Assembly: GCA_020650975.1 (NCBI GenBank)
Contig: JAIPMN010002082.1
Coordinates: 1 to 61,561, forward strand
DNA: 61,561 nt
Direction: 5' to 3'
From: Apostichopus californicus
Taxonomy: Eukaryota > Echinodermata > Holothuroidea > Aspidochirotida > Stichopodidae
Shown here piece by piece: positions 24,823-38,176 of this stretch. The first letter of the stretch is position 1. Every line of letters begins with the position of its first letter. The position numbers were made by a program, and so were the translations under genes. The notes beneath the pieces are model-generated. The model ran no database searches and was not told where the DNA came from. It was given only the letters and a program-made list of their open reading frames with translations.

Positions 24823-25257
24823 CTGCGAAAACGATGTCATAAAAAACATGCAAAAGAAAAGAGGAGTAAAAAAAACACAAAAAACTGCAAACTGTAAAGA
24901 AAACAGAAAGCAAATGCAAAGTACAATGGCAAGAAGAAAACAAAGAAATATGAAATACAGAAAACTAAAATGGAGGATGTACCATACAGCCCCCCCCCTT
25001 CCTTCCCAGCCCCCCCCCCCAAGAACAAAATGAAGATAAACAGACTGATAATATATGAGAACATGGTGGTAACATAAAGTGAGAAAGGTTCATTGGATAA
25101 AATTAATATGCAAACAAAATTGGCAACAAAAGGAAAAGGGAAACATTCAAACAAAAATGATGGAATTATTGGAAAAGGGAACTAGCTAGCATGTCAACAA
25201 AATGAACTAGCAAATAATAGTAATAATAATATGATCATGATTATAAGAGGAAGAAGA

Positions 25258-25260
<3 letters not shown>

Positions 25261-25290
<30 letters not shown>
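25261..25290. repeat. (TAA)n microsatellite
   Basis: About ten uninterrupted TAA units in the cassette exon's upstream intron. Confidence 0.95.
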
Positions 25291-25292
<2 letters not shown>

Positions 25293-27330
25293 TTTTAGAT
25301 AGAATGATAGAAGATCTTGATAAATAAAAGATACAGAATGTTATCATTTTTGATATATTTATAATGTCAGTAAACTTTGAATATGAATGATACAAATTTA
25401 CTTTGGCACTGATAGTTGCAAGAATGCGATTTACTGATATTCCCAAAGTTAATCAAGAGTGATGTACGTAGCATTTCATTTAAATAAATACTGCCTCTTT
25501 GGTACATGTCGAGACCTGTGGCAATACACAATACCTGAAAAATAAGGCTGGTCATGTCTATTGACTCTAGTTTTATAGTCAAATTGATGTTTAAAATTAT
25601 CTTGATAAAAAGTGAACAAAAACCATATCTCGTGAGACTTGATATGTTCCACGAGAAATTGTTCACGGTGTAAGGGATCGAGTGAAGGAAGCTGGATCAC
25701 GAGGGAAGATCAAATTTGCTGACAGTTCTAGAAAAAAATACAATAGCTGACATCGGCAAAAAGTCAAAAGTCAAGCCTACAAATATCGCTTGTAGGATTT
25801 GGGATTGCGCTGACCTCATTTTTCTCGAGAAATTAGAACATTGGAACATAATAATCAACATCACGCTTTCTGGGTGACATGATTTTGTTCAATAATGGAA
25901 TGTACATAACATAATTTGTTCGAAGTAAGAATAGTTTTACATTTCTTAGTACAAACAAAATGAAGGCAAAGAGTAATTGAATAATATTTTCAAGAGCTTC
26001 AGTACACTTAAAGGTAGGATTTATGCATTACTGTACAGTGCATGTCTCGCTTTGCTAAATGTGTAGCAGACTATGAAGTTAGGAGTACAGCCAACTTTTT
26101 CATTAAAATATCATTTGAATATATATAAATATATAGATATTCAGCAACTGTATTAACTATGTATGCTGTTACAAAATTTGCATAATATTAAAATTGCCTT
26201 ACTGCAAATTACAGCCTGTTAAATTGAAGATTTACTGCAATTGCTACTGTACAAGAGCAAAAAAAGAGAGGTTCCTACAGTATAAGAAAAGGCCTCTGGT
26301 GAAGAATTTTAAACAGTACTAGAGATCTCCCTCTGAATAAGACATATTCTCAAAGGCTACTTCTCTAATTGCAGTACTTAACCTTAGCAACCACACATTT
26401 TTTATTCTTTTACCCCATGCATGTAAACGATGTGTACATGCAGAGTTTGCAAGACCCTTTTTATCATATAACTGGTTGGATACATTTGGAGAAAGTTATT
26501 TACAAGTACCATGCATACTAACTGTAGATATGACTTAGAATTATTTTGCACTGAATTCACTGCATGTAAAGTACAAGCAATTGTATATATTCTGGTATTA
26601 TTACACTTTCATAATATATAAAGATATGAGATTGACTTCTTACTGGGCTTTAGTTATAGAATGATGACACCAAATTATTACACAAAACCATCAAATATTC
26701 AACTCTTCCAATATACTTTCAACATGGACTGAGAAATATATTCTACATCATGCAGTGTGTATGGTGTGAAAACTTGTCTATGCTAACTCTGTAAACAGCA
26801 AACAGAAACAACTAAGTTTACTGGTACATGTATGGTAATATTTCTAAAGTAAACTTTGATCATAATTAACATTCTTCATCATCTTCATTGATACTTGAAG
26901 AATGAAATTGTGAACTTGATAGCTGAGTAATGTTCCTGACAGTGAACATGAATTCTCATATAGACATGCATCAGACTAAATTAAAGCTTAAGTCAACTAA
27001 AATGCTATTGCTGATAATACTGCCTGTGTTGTCCACTTCAAAGCTTTTAGCATAATTTGGAAGTCTCTACATTAAGTTGGTTTAAAGAACATTTACGGAA
27101 ATGACTATTGCTGCGGGATTTGGAAAAGTACCTGCCCACAGCCGCCCAGAATTGGTCATAAAAGCCGTCAACGATATTTGAACATGTTTCTAGTTAGCAT
27201 AAAATGACTGAATGGAAGAAAGATATATCAGAAATGTCGTCAGCAACAATTTAAACGCATCATACAATAAATGACAAATCCTCTAGCTGCAGTAGACACA
27301 CTGCTTGGTACAGAATTGAGTTCAACACAA

Positions 27331-27664
27331 ACGTGGTATAGAACCGTATGCAATATAACGCATACAGCTACAAACATTCAAACATGATGTAGTACTGTAC
27401 ATTAACGCATACAGTTATACACATTCAAATGTGGTGTATAGTACCGTATGCTATATAACGCATACAGCTATACACATTCAAACGTGGTTTATAACCATAT
27501 GCTATAATATGCATACAGCTATACACATTCAAACATGTGTAACCATATGCTTTAATATGCATACAGCTATACACATTCAACGTGGTGTATAACCATATGC
27601 TATAATATGCATACAGCTATACACATTCAAACGTGGTATAGAATTGAATGCTATATAATGCACA
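27331..27664. repeat. About 57-64-bp minisatellite, six units
   Basis: Repeated core gcatacagctatacacatt followed by caaacgtggt and a variable ataaccatatgctataat spacer. Units vary by small indels, giving unequal lengths. Located in the large LIM2 intron. Confidence 0.85.
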
Positions 27665-28464
27665 GTTGCTGACCGACACCATCAAGCCTACATATAAAGT
27701 GACTGCAAGACGATTCTTCTATGAGCAGGTAAAGAATGGATCATGGTGAGCCTCTCAAACAGATATATGTATATGTAGTTTATCTTCCCGTGGCTTGATT
27801 AGTATACTATTCTGTTACTTTATGCTAACAGTTCAACGTTGGAAAGCTTACTGCATAAATGTTAACATATAAACCTTGTCAAATAAGGTTCAGCTGTATA
27901 ACCAAATGTCAGCTAGATCCCCCATCCTCCCCTCTCCCCTCCCCCATCCAACAAAAAAATTCTTTGATTAGAAAATTCTGTGATAATGTACCAGCAAATT
28001 TTGATCTGAGAAAACTTCACAATATATTATATTACTTTAAGACAGATTTACATATGTTGCTAATAATGTTTTACTATCCACACTTCTATGAGGAGAACTA
28101 GTTATCTGTGTATCGGCCAGAAAGTGTTATTGACAGTCTTTACAGAGGTACAGTACAATTCACTAAGCATGCATATTTATTGAAAGCAATTAATTACACT
28201 GCATAAAATGAAAGTGCGAAAATAGTGCGCGACAAAATATTGCAATGTAAAGTTATACGGTAGTTCCACTTGAGATGTTTGAACTTATACAAAACTTGTT
28301 TGTTTCAAAATACATCCACAATCTCTATACAGTCTATAAGACATCAAAGTATGGAATGTTTTCGTGGCAAGCGAACTTGCCTAGGTTTTCCCACAAGTGT
28401 GATAGTTACTGTACCTCAAGCTATATCTGTAAGAATAATCATGTTTCAGTTTATAATCTCTGAT

Positions 28465-28920
28465 TTACCAAGCATGTATGTTAATGAAAGAACTTGCGCA
28501 ACAATTATACCCACAAATCAAAGTGGGTAAAATATCGTGCGACGGTTGCAACGAAATTAAAATAACCGGGGAAAATGTGAAATTAACAGATTCAAACACA
28601 GCCTGAAATATATCAAGCTTATCTGATATATTATACTCTAGCAAAGACCATATCGTATTTTTCAGTATTTTGGAATGACTAAATTTGACGGCAGCAAAAA
28701 TCCCAGCTTGTTTCCGGTTAGTTTCAATTGCATTTACTGTGTGAATTATGGACTTACTCAAGACAGCTGCATAAACACCACTGACAAAACTAGTTAACCA
28801 ATTCTTTGTTTTCCAGAACATTGACAAATGTGACAGAGAACTTTCTATATTCTGCCCGCCATACCAATCACTATAGTGTGTCGGTTTGTAATCAAAGGTA
28901 AGGTGTCGGAATCCCAGCAC
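28465..28920 (-). CDS. Unassigned 151-codon open frame, possibly a mobile-element fragment
   Basis: Longest open frame of the window that does not belong to abLIM. It contains Trp-rich and hydrophobic stretches (WKTKNWLTSFVSGVYAAVL) and no domain I can name. It lies within an intron on the gene's own strand. No intron borders or strong start context support it. A two-copy 35-base duplication (ccagcac(g/a)aaatgaaa, about 28908 and 28980) lies beside its 5' end. It may be a degraded retroelement fragment or chance. Confidence 0.2.
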   Translation of the reverse strand: MLGFRHLTFDYKPTHYSDWYGGQNIESSLSHLSMFWKTKNWLTSFVSGVYAAVLSKSIIHTVNAIETNRKQAGIFAAVKFSHSKILKNTIWSLLEYNISDKLDIFQAVFESVNFTFSPVILISLQPSHDILPTLICGYNCCASSFINIHAW

Positions 28921-31900
28921 GAAATGAAATTGTTGTGTTGTTGTACATTAATAAATTGTTAACAGAGAGAATTCAGGTGTGCGAATTCCAGCACAAAATG
29001 AAACGATTGCGTTGTATACATACATGCACTGTCCATGAAAGTGTATATACAGAGCATGTAATCAACGACACAGGTGGGTTAATATAAACTTAATTATGTC
29101 ATCAACTTCACGAAACGGTATTAGCGCTTGGTAGGAACTGATTATTAAAAAATGTATTTGTGAGACCTTGTAACTCCAAGGAAAATATTATCAGGATGTA
29201 GTAATTCTGTTTTGTTGCTTAATTCCAGAATTCCTCATCTTGAAATGAAGATGATTACAAAAAAAAAAAAAAGAAGGAAATCTGACCTTTGTGAGCATGC
29301 ATGGTGGATTGCATGTTGTTAATAATTCTGAGTATATCTCCACTCAATGCCATCACTACACCACTGCAGTAAAATTCCACTGATACGACCATGTAACAGT
29401 TGTTAGTGCCTTTCAACAGTTACACATTAACTAGTGACAGATGCACTGTTAAATATTCACAAATTTCTACGTTTCTGTTAATATTACTCGAATCCCGTCA
29501 GGTAATTTTCAAGCATTCTAAAATTGTGGGAAAAAACTATATAAGCAGGGCTTTAATTCAAATTAAGACACAACCTGATTGACAACATTACTGGCACTTA
29601 ATGGTAGTGAAATAATGGTTGACTAAGTATATCAATAGTCCTATAGGCTAACTATAAAATACATCATGTGTGCTACTGTATATGTAAGCCCAGTCCATGT
29701 TGCAAAGTTTAATGAAAAGAAACCAAATGTCACTCTCTAATTTGATAATTAAGCTCAGCATTGTCTCATTTAAGTTAGTATCTTGAATGCAAATGAAGTG
29801 ATACTGATGTGTCTATAACCTATACCAATTAAAATGCAGACTGCATAATTAAGATTGTTTATCCTTGAATTCTTACCAGGTAAACAGGTAACTACGTACC
29901 CCATGTACAATGCATGTGAGAGCTGTCTCAATGCATATGTTTATGTAAAGATAAGAATACAAATTTATGTTATGCCAATTGAAATTGAGTATTATACATG
30001 ATGTGAGTTCAAACTAAGTTGCAAATAAAAGTAATGTGTGAGTATTGTAGGTTGATCACTATTCAGAGGGAATGGGGGGGGGGTGTGAATTAATTTCATT
30101 TGATGGAATGATTCATAAAGTTCCTCAGATCTTTGAGAGATACCTTGATAACCCCAGGCCCACCCCTCCTAAACACACACAGGCACAAATATGCATTTCA
30201 TTTCTGAAATGCAAGGATAAATTGCTGGGTGGGGGGGGGGGGGATAGGATTCTTCAAGTATGTATAAATAAAAACAGTAAGAACAGGTTTAAATATTCGT
30301 GTCCTCCAAGAACATGCAAAATTAATTACTTTATGAATAAAGAAAATGCAGACAAGACTATGAATAATTCAGCGATGTGAGGCACTGCAGACCTTTCTAG
30401 AATGTTTCGATAGGATGTTGACTGACTACATCTTCCCCATGCTTACATGATTGTCTTACCAAATCTGCAAATTATATTACAGAACATTTCCAATAAACAG
30501 GTAGGGGTTAGCTATAACTAGAGGGCAAACCAATTCCAACATAATATATACTGACAGTTACATGAAAACGTGTGCATGTACCTCAATGTATAGAGAATGT
30601 TAGAGAAAGGGTGGCGCCCTATTAACACAGAATAAACTGTTTGTGAGAGATGAAAGACAATGTATGTAAATTTAGAATTCTAATTAAAACATACCAATAC
30701 CATACATGTATGTGTGTATTCATTAATACCTTCTTCATTATCACTCACACTGACGATATTTGTGTCAGTAGGATCAAATATTAGATCCTTTATAGAATAT
30801 ATTATTCATATTTTGGATCATCCAAAAACATCCCAATGATGTAGTTTCGAAGCATAGATGTAGAGTTGGAGACAGGTAAAATGTGGAGCAAAGGCAAAAT
30901 CTCTACCATGTGATGAAAATACATGTATGTTTAATGATCTTGAATTCATCATATTAACTATAATGAAAACATTTCACCTAAACAGCTGTTATATATTAGA
31001 TTTTAGTGTCATCATGTTATGAACAGCAGGTGTGATTCTTTCCATATAATGTATGTTACTACCCTAATGTCTCTCCTTCTGCCATTAATTTTTCCTTTTT
31101 TCTATCTTAAATCCAATAAACGTTGATTTTAAACATGCTGAATTCCCTACATCTCTATACCGTATCTTACGATATAAAAAATGGTTCTTCCTGAAAACAT
31201 CTGAAATATCTGTCCACCTCACTCATCAAACCAGATCACTCGCTCACTCTTAATTAAGATGCTCATGATCGGTACAATATCTAACAAGCTGTACTGCTAC
31301 ATTAGCCCAATTCTGCAATATCTCGGTTAAAATTGCTTTTACCAGAGATAAGCATCCTGTCGTCTAGTGTATTAAAGTCAGGCTAGCTTTGAGAAGGCTA
31401 GTTCCTTGGTGTAAAAATTAGATGTTCTGCCATGCAGTGTATATCTGCTGATGGCATCCATTAACACTTTAATATACCAAGTTTGATGGCATGCATTGAT
31501 AATACGACAGTTATAATTAGATACCTTACTTAGTTCAATCATTAACTAAATGTCTATAGTTGCGAATTCAGGTTAAATCGTCCCATGATATCATCTCGTT
31601 CTGTTTTCAGCTCTGGGTATATGTCTCAAATTAGTTCTTAAATAGCAGACATGGACAAATTTCTTCACAATTAATAGTGTTCCAAAATAAGGTTAAAGAT
31701 TATTAGTTGATAGTAACAACTGTTAATGGAACAAGAAAATCCAATAAGGTACACATCATATATGTTCTGCATAATTAAAAAAGTTGCATCTACTACTACT
31801 AGCTCTTAAAACAAAGGAAGACATATGTATCACAGAGCTCTGTTAATTATGTATCGTTACATAGATACTCATGAGTATAGTCAGTATATCTTGGATTATA

Positions 31901-34900
31901 AGCTAGCTGCCATATGTCCTTCAGAGAAACCTTCAGATACAGTTCTGCAAAGTAAATCATTGATGAGTAAACGTGATCCATGACAGATCAAAATACTCTG
32001 TTACCATGGTAAGAAGTTAAAGATAAGCTTATATTGTTTCCTTTAAGTAGATGAGAACTTTAACTGTTCACTAACATTATAATTTGTAGTGCATTAATTT
32101 TGCTGTCCATCACTAGTTCAAGCTAGTAACCATGGAGATCCTTTGCTTTAAAAGCATCCTTTTCAGTTTGAATGTAATTTCATTTTTCAAGCCTACTGAC
32201 TATATAAGTAAGCACTAGGATATAACCACCTACACATGTTTACCAAAGGAAGGTTACCGAGCAAGCCATTAAAAAGAAATTAACAATTTCATTGCGGCCT
32301 GGTCACTATAGTATCATACATACTCAAAAGCATAATAAATCTTTTCATATAGAAATTTGCTATAGAAAGTTGCTATGTTAGCTATATTCGAACAGTGATT
32401 ATGGCTACTCTACTCTCGATCAGTAGGCCTAGCTATGTTAGTTGCACTATACTTATCATACCATGTTAAAATATAACAACAGTCTGTGGAATGCATGTAC
32501 CCAAGGCATTTGTCTTGCATGTGACCTTTGACATGCATTGATAACTGTTAAGCACTATCATAACTTGCTGTCCTGTTTCATCATCAGTCTCAGAACGTCC
32601 GCCCGAGCCTGATTAACGAGAGGGAAGAAACATATTCACATATACCACATACCAATTCATCATATCCATATTGCTCTGTGCAACAATTTATTTTTAGAAA
32701 CATGAGCATGTATGAAACGTGGAACAACATGTTCAGTGTAGACTTTCAGAATGTATCAAGATGGATTAATTACACCTTTATTCCTGTAGTTTATGGAAGC
32801 AGCATTTGGAAGGTAATTTTTCATGTGACATACGAACCAGTTTAACTGCCTTCCAAGTGATTAAAAAAGAAGGGAAATGGAAGTATTGTTTAGCCAGCAC
32901 ACCTGCATTGCCTTTTTTCTTTCTTTCTTTTTTTGTGATTTTTTCCTTTCGGTAGCTGAACAACTTAAATCCAAACAATATCACATTTTCATATCTGATA
33001 TTGAACAATTCAGGCAGTATCATGGGATGTATTTTTCAGCATACATGTGGCCTAGATGTTGGTTCTTCTCATTACGCTGGATACCAAATATACTGTTGGT
33101 ACAGTCTAGGGCACAAACACAGTTTTAGAGAGTTGGGTGGGAATTTTGAAAGGTGAGGTTTGGATGTTTATCAATAGTAAATGTAGAGAGAATGAAATTT
33201 AATCAAATATCAATTTCAGAGAAATTGAAGGCTATTGAGACAGTCAAACTGGATTGTATGGAGTAAACATGGAACATTTAAATCCTGAGTGAAACAATTG
33301 TGCTGAAACAGGTACAAGGGAAATAAATCACTGAAACGTAATTTGACCATAATCATATAAGCATATGACAATTAATCCCCCCTCCCCCTCCCCCTCCCCC
33401 CTGAAAGAAATAGTAAACAATTCTAGCATGTTTCAGGTCAAACATAATATGATAACAATGAAACTTCTGTTATCAAGTTACCACTTACATCTCAATCACA
33501 ATAGCATGAACTTTTCAACCCAGTACTACCTTATCACCCTGTAAACTGTGTAATGGAACATTTAACGGAAAACATTAATTAATTTTAAATAGAACAATGG
33601 TGGCAGTGATGACATCCTGATAGAGCTATGTTAACGTATTATCAAATTTTTGAGACCTTTCAATAACCTTGACATACGGCTAGCTGTCTTGATATTTCTA
33701 ATTTGCAAGGACATCAAAGAACATGAAATAGAAAAATAACACAACATAAGGGAGACAACCTCTTGTAACATGTAAACGTGACTGTATGTTAGATTGTAAA
33801 ATTAGAATGAAATTAAGAACCCTCACGAGCTTCCTCTCCTTATTAACCTTGCTGTTCTCGGTAACGAGAAGTCACGCATACAATCGGTGCTCAAATGGCC
33901 TGTTAAATAGTCCCGCGATACGATTCATTAAATTTTAATCTAGACTAAATGCCTTAGGTGAGGATGAAGCTGAATTTGTTTAGATGAGGCTAAGTGTGCA
34001 AAACATCACCCGATAGGATTTCTGACAGTTTCGCCATGAAATATGTTCTGGTGGGTACTTTCTGGGATGGAAGTGAGAAAAGGTTTCAGCAAGGATTCTT
34101 TGTAAAATATCGACCTGTCAAAATTGTAGAGATAAGGTGAATGGGTACAGCATTATAATCTTAAAGCAAATTGGTCATAATCTGCTGCTAATTACAGGAT
34201 GTTGATGAATTTTCATAAATCTTTGATGAATCCATTTGACATTGAGAATCATAACAGATTGTACAGTTTTTGCAAGTGAGTATGTGTCAATCATAAACTA
34301 GTAAGAAGTAAACAAACAACATTTCATTTTGACATTTTCCCCCCGGAACCAAAACAACAACTCCTCAAATAGTCCTGTTGCCACCCACCTTTGAGTCCTC
34401 CTTCTTTTTTCTTTTTTTTTTCTTTTTTTAATAACCAAATTTCTTCATCTGACTTTACATACAGACTCCGACTTGTTCTCAAAAAACATACTTGTAAAAG
34501 CCCTTTGTGATTTTTCGTCACGTATGACCTATATGTATAGAGTATTGAACAAAAAGCAGACAGTTAAATAATTCATTCAATCTGCGAAACTTTTAACAAG
34601 CTCAAAAGTAATTATGTTACTGTACATACTATACATCCATTCAGTCACAAGAAATCGTTCGGACTAAATTTGAAAATTAGTGACGTCAAAGTACCTGGCT
34701 GAAGAGTCAGATAATCAATGTTAGGGAATGATCGACATCACATAAATTTAACACAAACTATGTACATGTATATATGGTAGACAATAAACTTAAGCTCAGA
34801 TACTGCCAGTATAGGTTTAATACAGTTCTGGGACAGGTCACTGCATGCAGTTTGTACATCATAGAGATATAACGTACAAGCATAATTGTGACAAGTTTTG

Positions 34901-35322
34901 AGGAAATCACTCCACAATTGCAAATCTGCTACTATTAATTTGAAGGGCACATTGTCAAAATCTTTCTCTTTGATTTCAAGTGTGGATGCAAAACTGGATT
35001 TAGGACAACTTTTACATCGTCATATAATGAAAGACTAAAAATACAAGAATACAAGAAATAACTGACTGAATATGTAAACCTTCATCCTTTGAGCAGGATA
35101 AATCTTCAAGCAGCAATGTACGGACGTTATTTTCTCGAACCTGTCAAACCGATAGAGGTGTACCATATTACCTGTTGGCTTTCAGAATAGATGCGCTTAT
35201 TGATACTGTAGTGTAGAACCTTAGAAAAACCGGCCATCTTGGTTTCCTCTTTGATAATTTCAATTGATAAAATACTCAAATACTTTACACTGATGAAAAC
35301 AGCAATTAAACAATATTATTTA

Positions 35323-35364
35323 AAAATCCATGTACAAAGCAGATCTGCTTTGTACATGGATTTT
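35323..35364. repeat. Perfect 42-bp palindrome
   Basis: Two 21-base arms meet at AGATCT with no spacer (left arm aaaatccatgtacaaagcaga). Every base pairs. It would form a 21-bp stem as a cruciform or, once transcribed in the pre-mRNA, an RNA hairpin with almost no loop. It is flanked by A-runs. Confidence 0.95.
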
Positions 35365-37992
35365 AAAAAAAAATGGTATCCATCATGTGCAAATTGCATT
35401 AGTTAGAAATTATGATCAATAGTACCTGGTTGAATGTAAAGGAAATCTTTTATGAGTCAGCTAGGATCGTGTATGTGTGACATATAATACAGTATGATAC
35501 ATAGGTGTGTAGAGAGATATCTCATGGAGTAGTCACATGATCAAACTTTGGAGTGCAGACTACTGTAATAGTGACAATTAACACAGTCTATGAATGGACT
35601 AATGCAATGCATGCACTTAATGTATGAAGATCTAGAGACTGGGATTTTAGAATATGGTTTTCATTCTTTACTTTTTTAGCAAATACTATTTCCACATTCC
35701 ACTTTCAAAAGCTATAATATCTAACTGAGTCAATCATCTTAATCATATCATTCAAAATCACTCTTTAAGATTTGGCAAGAAAGCAATTATAACTATATGT
35801 GAAAATATAACGTCTGCAGCCTTTCGCACCACAGACTTCCCAGAAATTAATTCCAGTCACTTTATGGAATGATCCTCATCTCATTACATTATTTTTTTTC
35901 TTCTGGAGGCTAAGAGGCTGATGTGTCTTAAAGAACTGTGTTTATAGGATTATTTCTGTGCCAAATGACACAGAAATGACAAGTTTCAATAACAAACGAC
36001 AACAATTTAATTTCCGAGCTAGATATTTGGAGCACAATTATACAGTCTGTCTGCATAGAACTACCCTCAGAAATTATGTAGTAATGTAGTCGTTTGTTTT
36101 TATTCCCTGCAGTCACGTTTTACTTTGCACTATATAATATGGAAACTACCATCACTTCCATTATTCAATTCCTGAATAAATTAGCCAATTTGCTTAACCT
36201 ACTTCCTTGATCCATTAAAATAGAATCACATGAAACGTAATTTCTAGCCCTGGTGTTCAAACTTTGTTGCTCGACGAAACTAATTTCCAACTTCATCTTG
36301 GCAACCCTCCAGTGGCAATGAGGTCTATGGGGAAGAGGTGTATGCCCCTCCCCCGCCACCCCCAACTTAGAGAAATGTTGATATGACTTAATGTGCCAAG
36401 CTAGCTATAGTTGCAAAACATTGATATTTTGCAACTTTTGAAGCTATTTCTATTCACAATTTTTCCAATATTTCTCAAAATATAAGCAACTTCTTTTTCT
36501 AGCAAATATTTTGGCTACCGTCTAAAAACAATTTGCGACCCCACACATGATTGCGACCCCCACTTTGACATGCCTGTTTTATAGTGAATTGAATGGTATA
36601 ATGACAGTACAACTATGCTATTAAACACTTCACAAATATGTTAGAAACAAAGAACGGTTGTGACTCGCACAGAAACAATTTAGATTCACTTTAAATTAGA
36701 TTCATACTTTTACTTCTTTAAAGTGAAGTCCAGAAGCCAATTTAAGGAAACATAGGCCTACCTCCCTATTGATGATTACAATACTCAGTGTTAAAGAAGA
36801 CTGCCTAGCTCCAGCAGTGTACTGTATGTATTAACCATGAAAAAATTGCAAAAAAACAAGACAAACCAATGATGTTTAACAGATAAATAGGATTGCAACA
36901 GAGAAGAACTGAAGGTTTTCAAAAGAACTAGTAGTTTGACAATCAGCCATATACCGTAGCTTTATAAAATACTGTTTGGTAAGTCCTGCATGCTTGTACA
37001 TGTAAAGCCAGAGACATGTACCAATATAGGAGTGGGTTGAATACAAACTGCAAATTAGTTCAAATCTTGACAGATCAATATGTTCCCAATGACCTAAGGC
37101 TAACTGTTACAATTCTCTGCTCCCAATAGCTAATCAAGCAAAAACTTGCTCTGCCTTGACACCTTTTTTTCCTCTCTGACGCATCGGAGCGCTGACTTTG
37201 CAAACATTAGGCACCAAAACCCACAAATGTATGAAGTTGCAGTCTTGTTACATAGGCAGTTCAGACTGCAGTGGACATGCGCTTACGTGACTCTATTTCA
37301 GCAACTCTACAAGTTTTCACTCGCAGCGTCCCTAAAAGTTATGTTACATTGGACAGTTCCCAATCTATCTTCGTAAGGAAATCATTAAAGCCCCATCTTC
37401 TGGAGCAGTAGAGATTCTCAACTTTTACGACTTTTTGGTCTCTTTGTAATATATTTTTACTGCCTTTCGGTGAATGTGCAGTATATTAGCGGTGGATGAG
37501 ATCATGAACAAAAAAGGAACTTGATGCTTATAAGAGGGCCGGGAACAGGCCGGTAGCTATTAAAAGCAACTTCAAGATTAATTCTCACATTGTAATAAAA
37601 ATACAAATCATAGAGGGCAACAAGTCGTTTCTCCTCCCTGGAGAGGTGCATCTCGTGGTTATGCTATATTTTGGAGACTTCCTTCATCTCATAAACAGCT
37701 CCATTCCACCAACTCTCTTCATCTGCAGGCTCCAACCGACTGGTACTGATTCATGACAACAGGTTACAGTAGACAGTAATATTTGAGGCAGCACGGCTTC
37801 CATTGATTGTTGTTGCAAATCATTTCATTAAATACTAAACATATGATCAAATGCAAATCAAACAAATAGCCCATTACAGTCAAGTATATAGTTAGTATTT
37901 GTACCTGGCAAGCTAAAACAAATATTTGATTAATGAATAAAACCAAATGTTATTTTTCAGGCAGTTCTTTGAGTGTAGTATAGTATACTCAC

Positions 37993-38176
37993 CGACAACG
38001 AACACAGACGAAACAGTTCTTGTGGTAGGTGTTGCCCAGGGCTGTGACCACCTCGCCCTCCAAGAACTGATGGCAGCTGTGGCATTTTGTTCCAAAGTTG
38101 TCTTGATAGTCTTTGTGGCAGTAATATTTACCCTCTTTGATGAAGAAGCCCCCCTGGGAGAGGCCACAGGCACATA
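37993..38176 (-). CDS. ABLIM: abLIM exon: end of LIM1 and first half of LIM2
   Basis: Translates as ICACGLSQGGFFIKEGKYYC then HKD, which supplies the last LIM1 ligands (Cys, then Cys-x2-Asp). It continues into LIM2 with TKCHSCHQFLEGEVVTALGN, then TYHKNCFVCVRC. The stretch LxQGGFFxxxGxYxC and EGEVVTALGxTYHxxCF are hallmarks of the abLIM family and separate it from paxillin, zyxin or LIM-kinase fingers. The acceptor is ctattcag and the donor gtgagt. It enters needing two bases and exits with two (CG), which combine with G of the next exon to make Arg. The gene is split by a 14.6 kb intron on the 5' side and a 23.6 kb intron on the 3' side. That 3' intron hosts the extra exon at 24628-24822. Confidence 0.96.

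Larger units (their letters stand above)
24823..37992. other. Large LIM2 intron, 5' portion
   Basis: About 13 kb. It holds C-runs and a (TAA)10 run (24990-25020, 25261-25290), the array at 27331-27664, an unassigned open frame at 28465-28920, G-runs at 30074-30084 and 30229-30243, and the palindrome at 35323-35364. Otherwise AT-rich intron with no supported exon. Confidence 0.5.

Noticed and set aside
24557-24943. Minus-strand 128-codon frame through the cassette exon
   Set aside because: It is the wrong reading frame. The frame in phase with the upstream LIM2 exon gives the LIM-like sequence instead.
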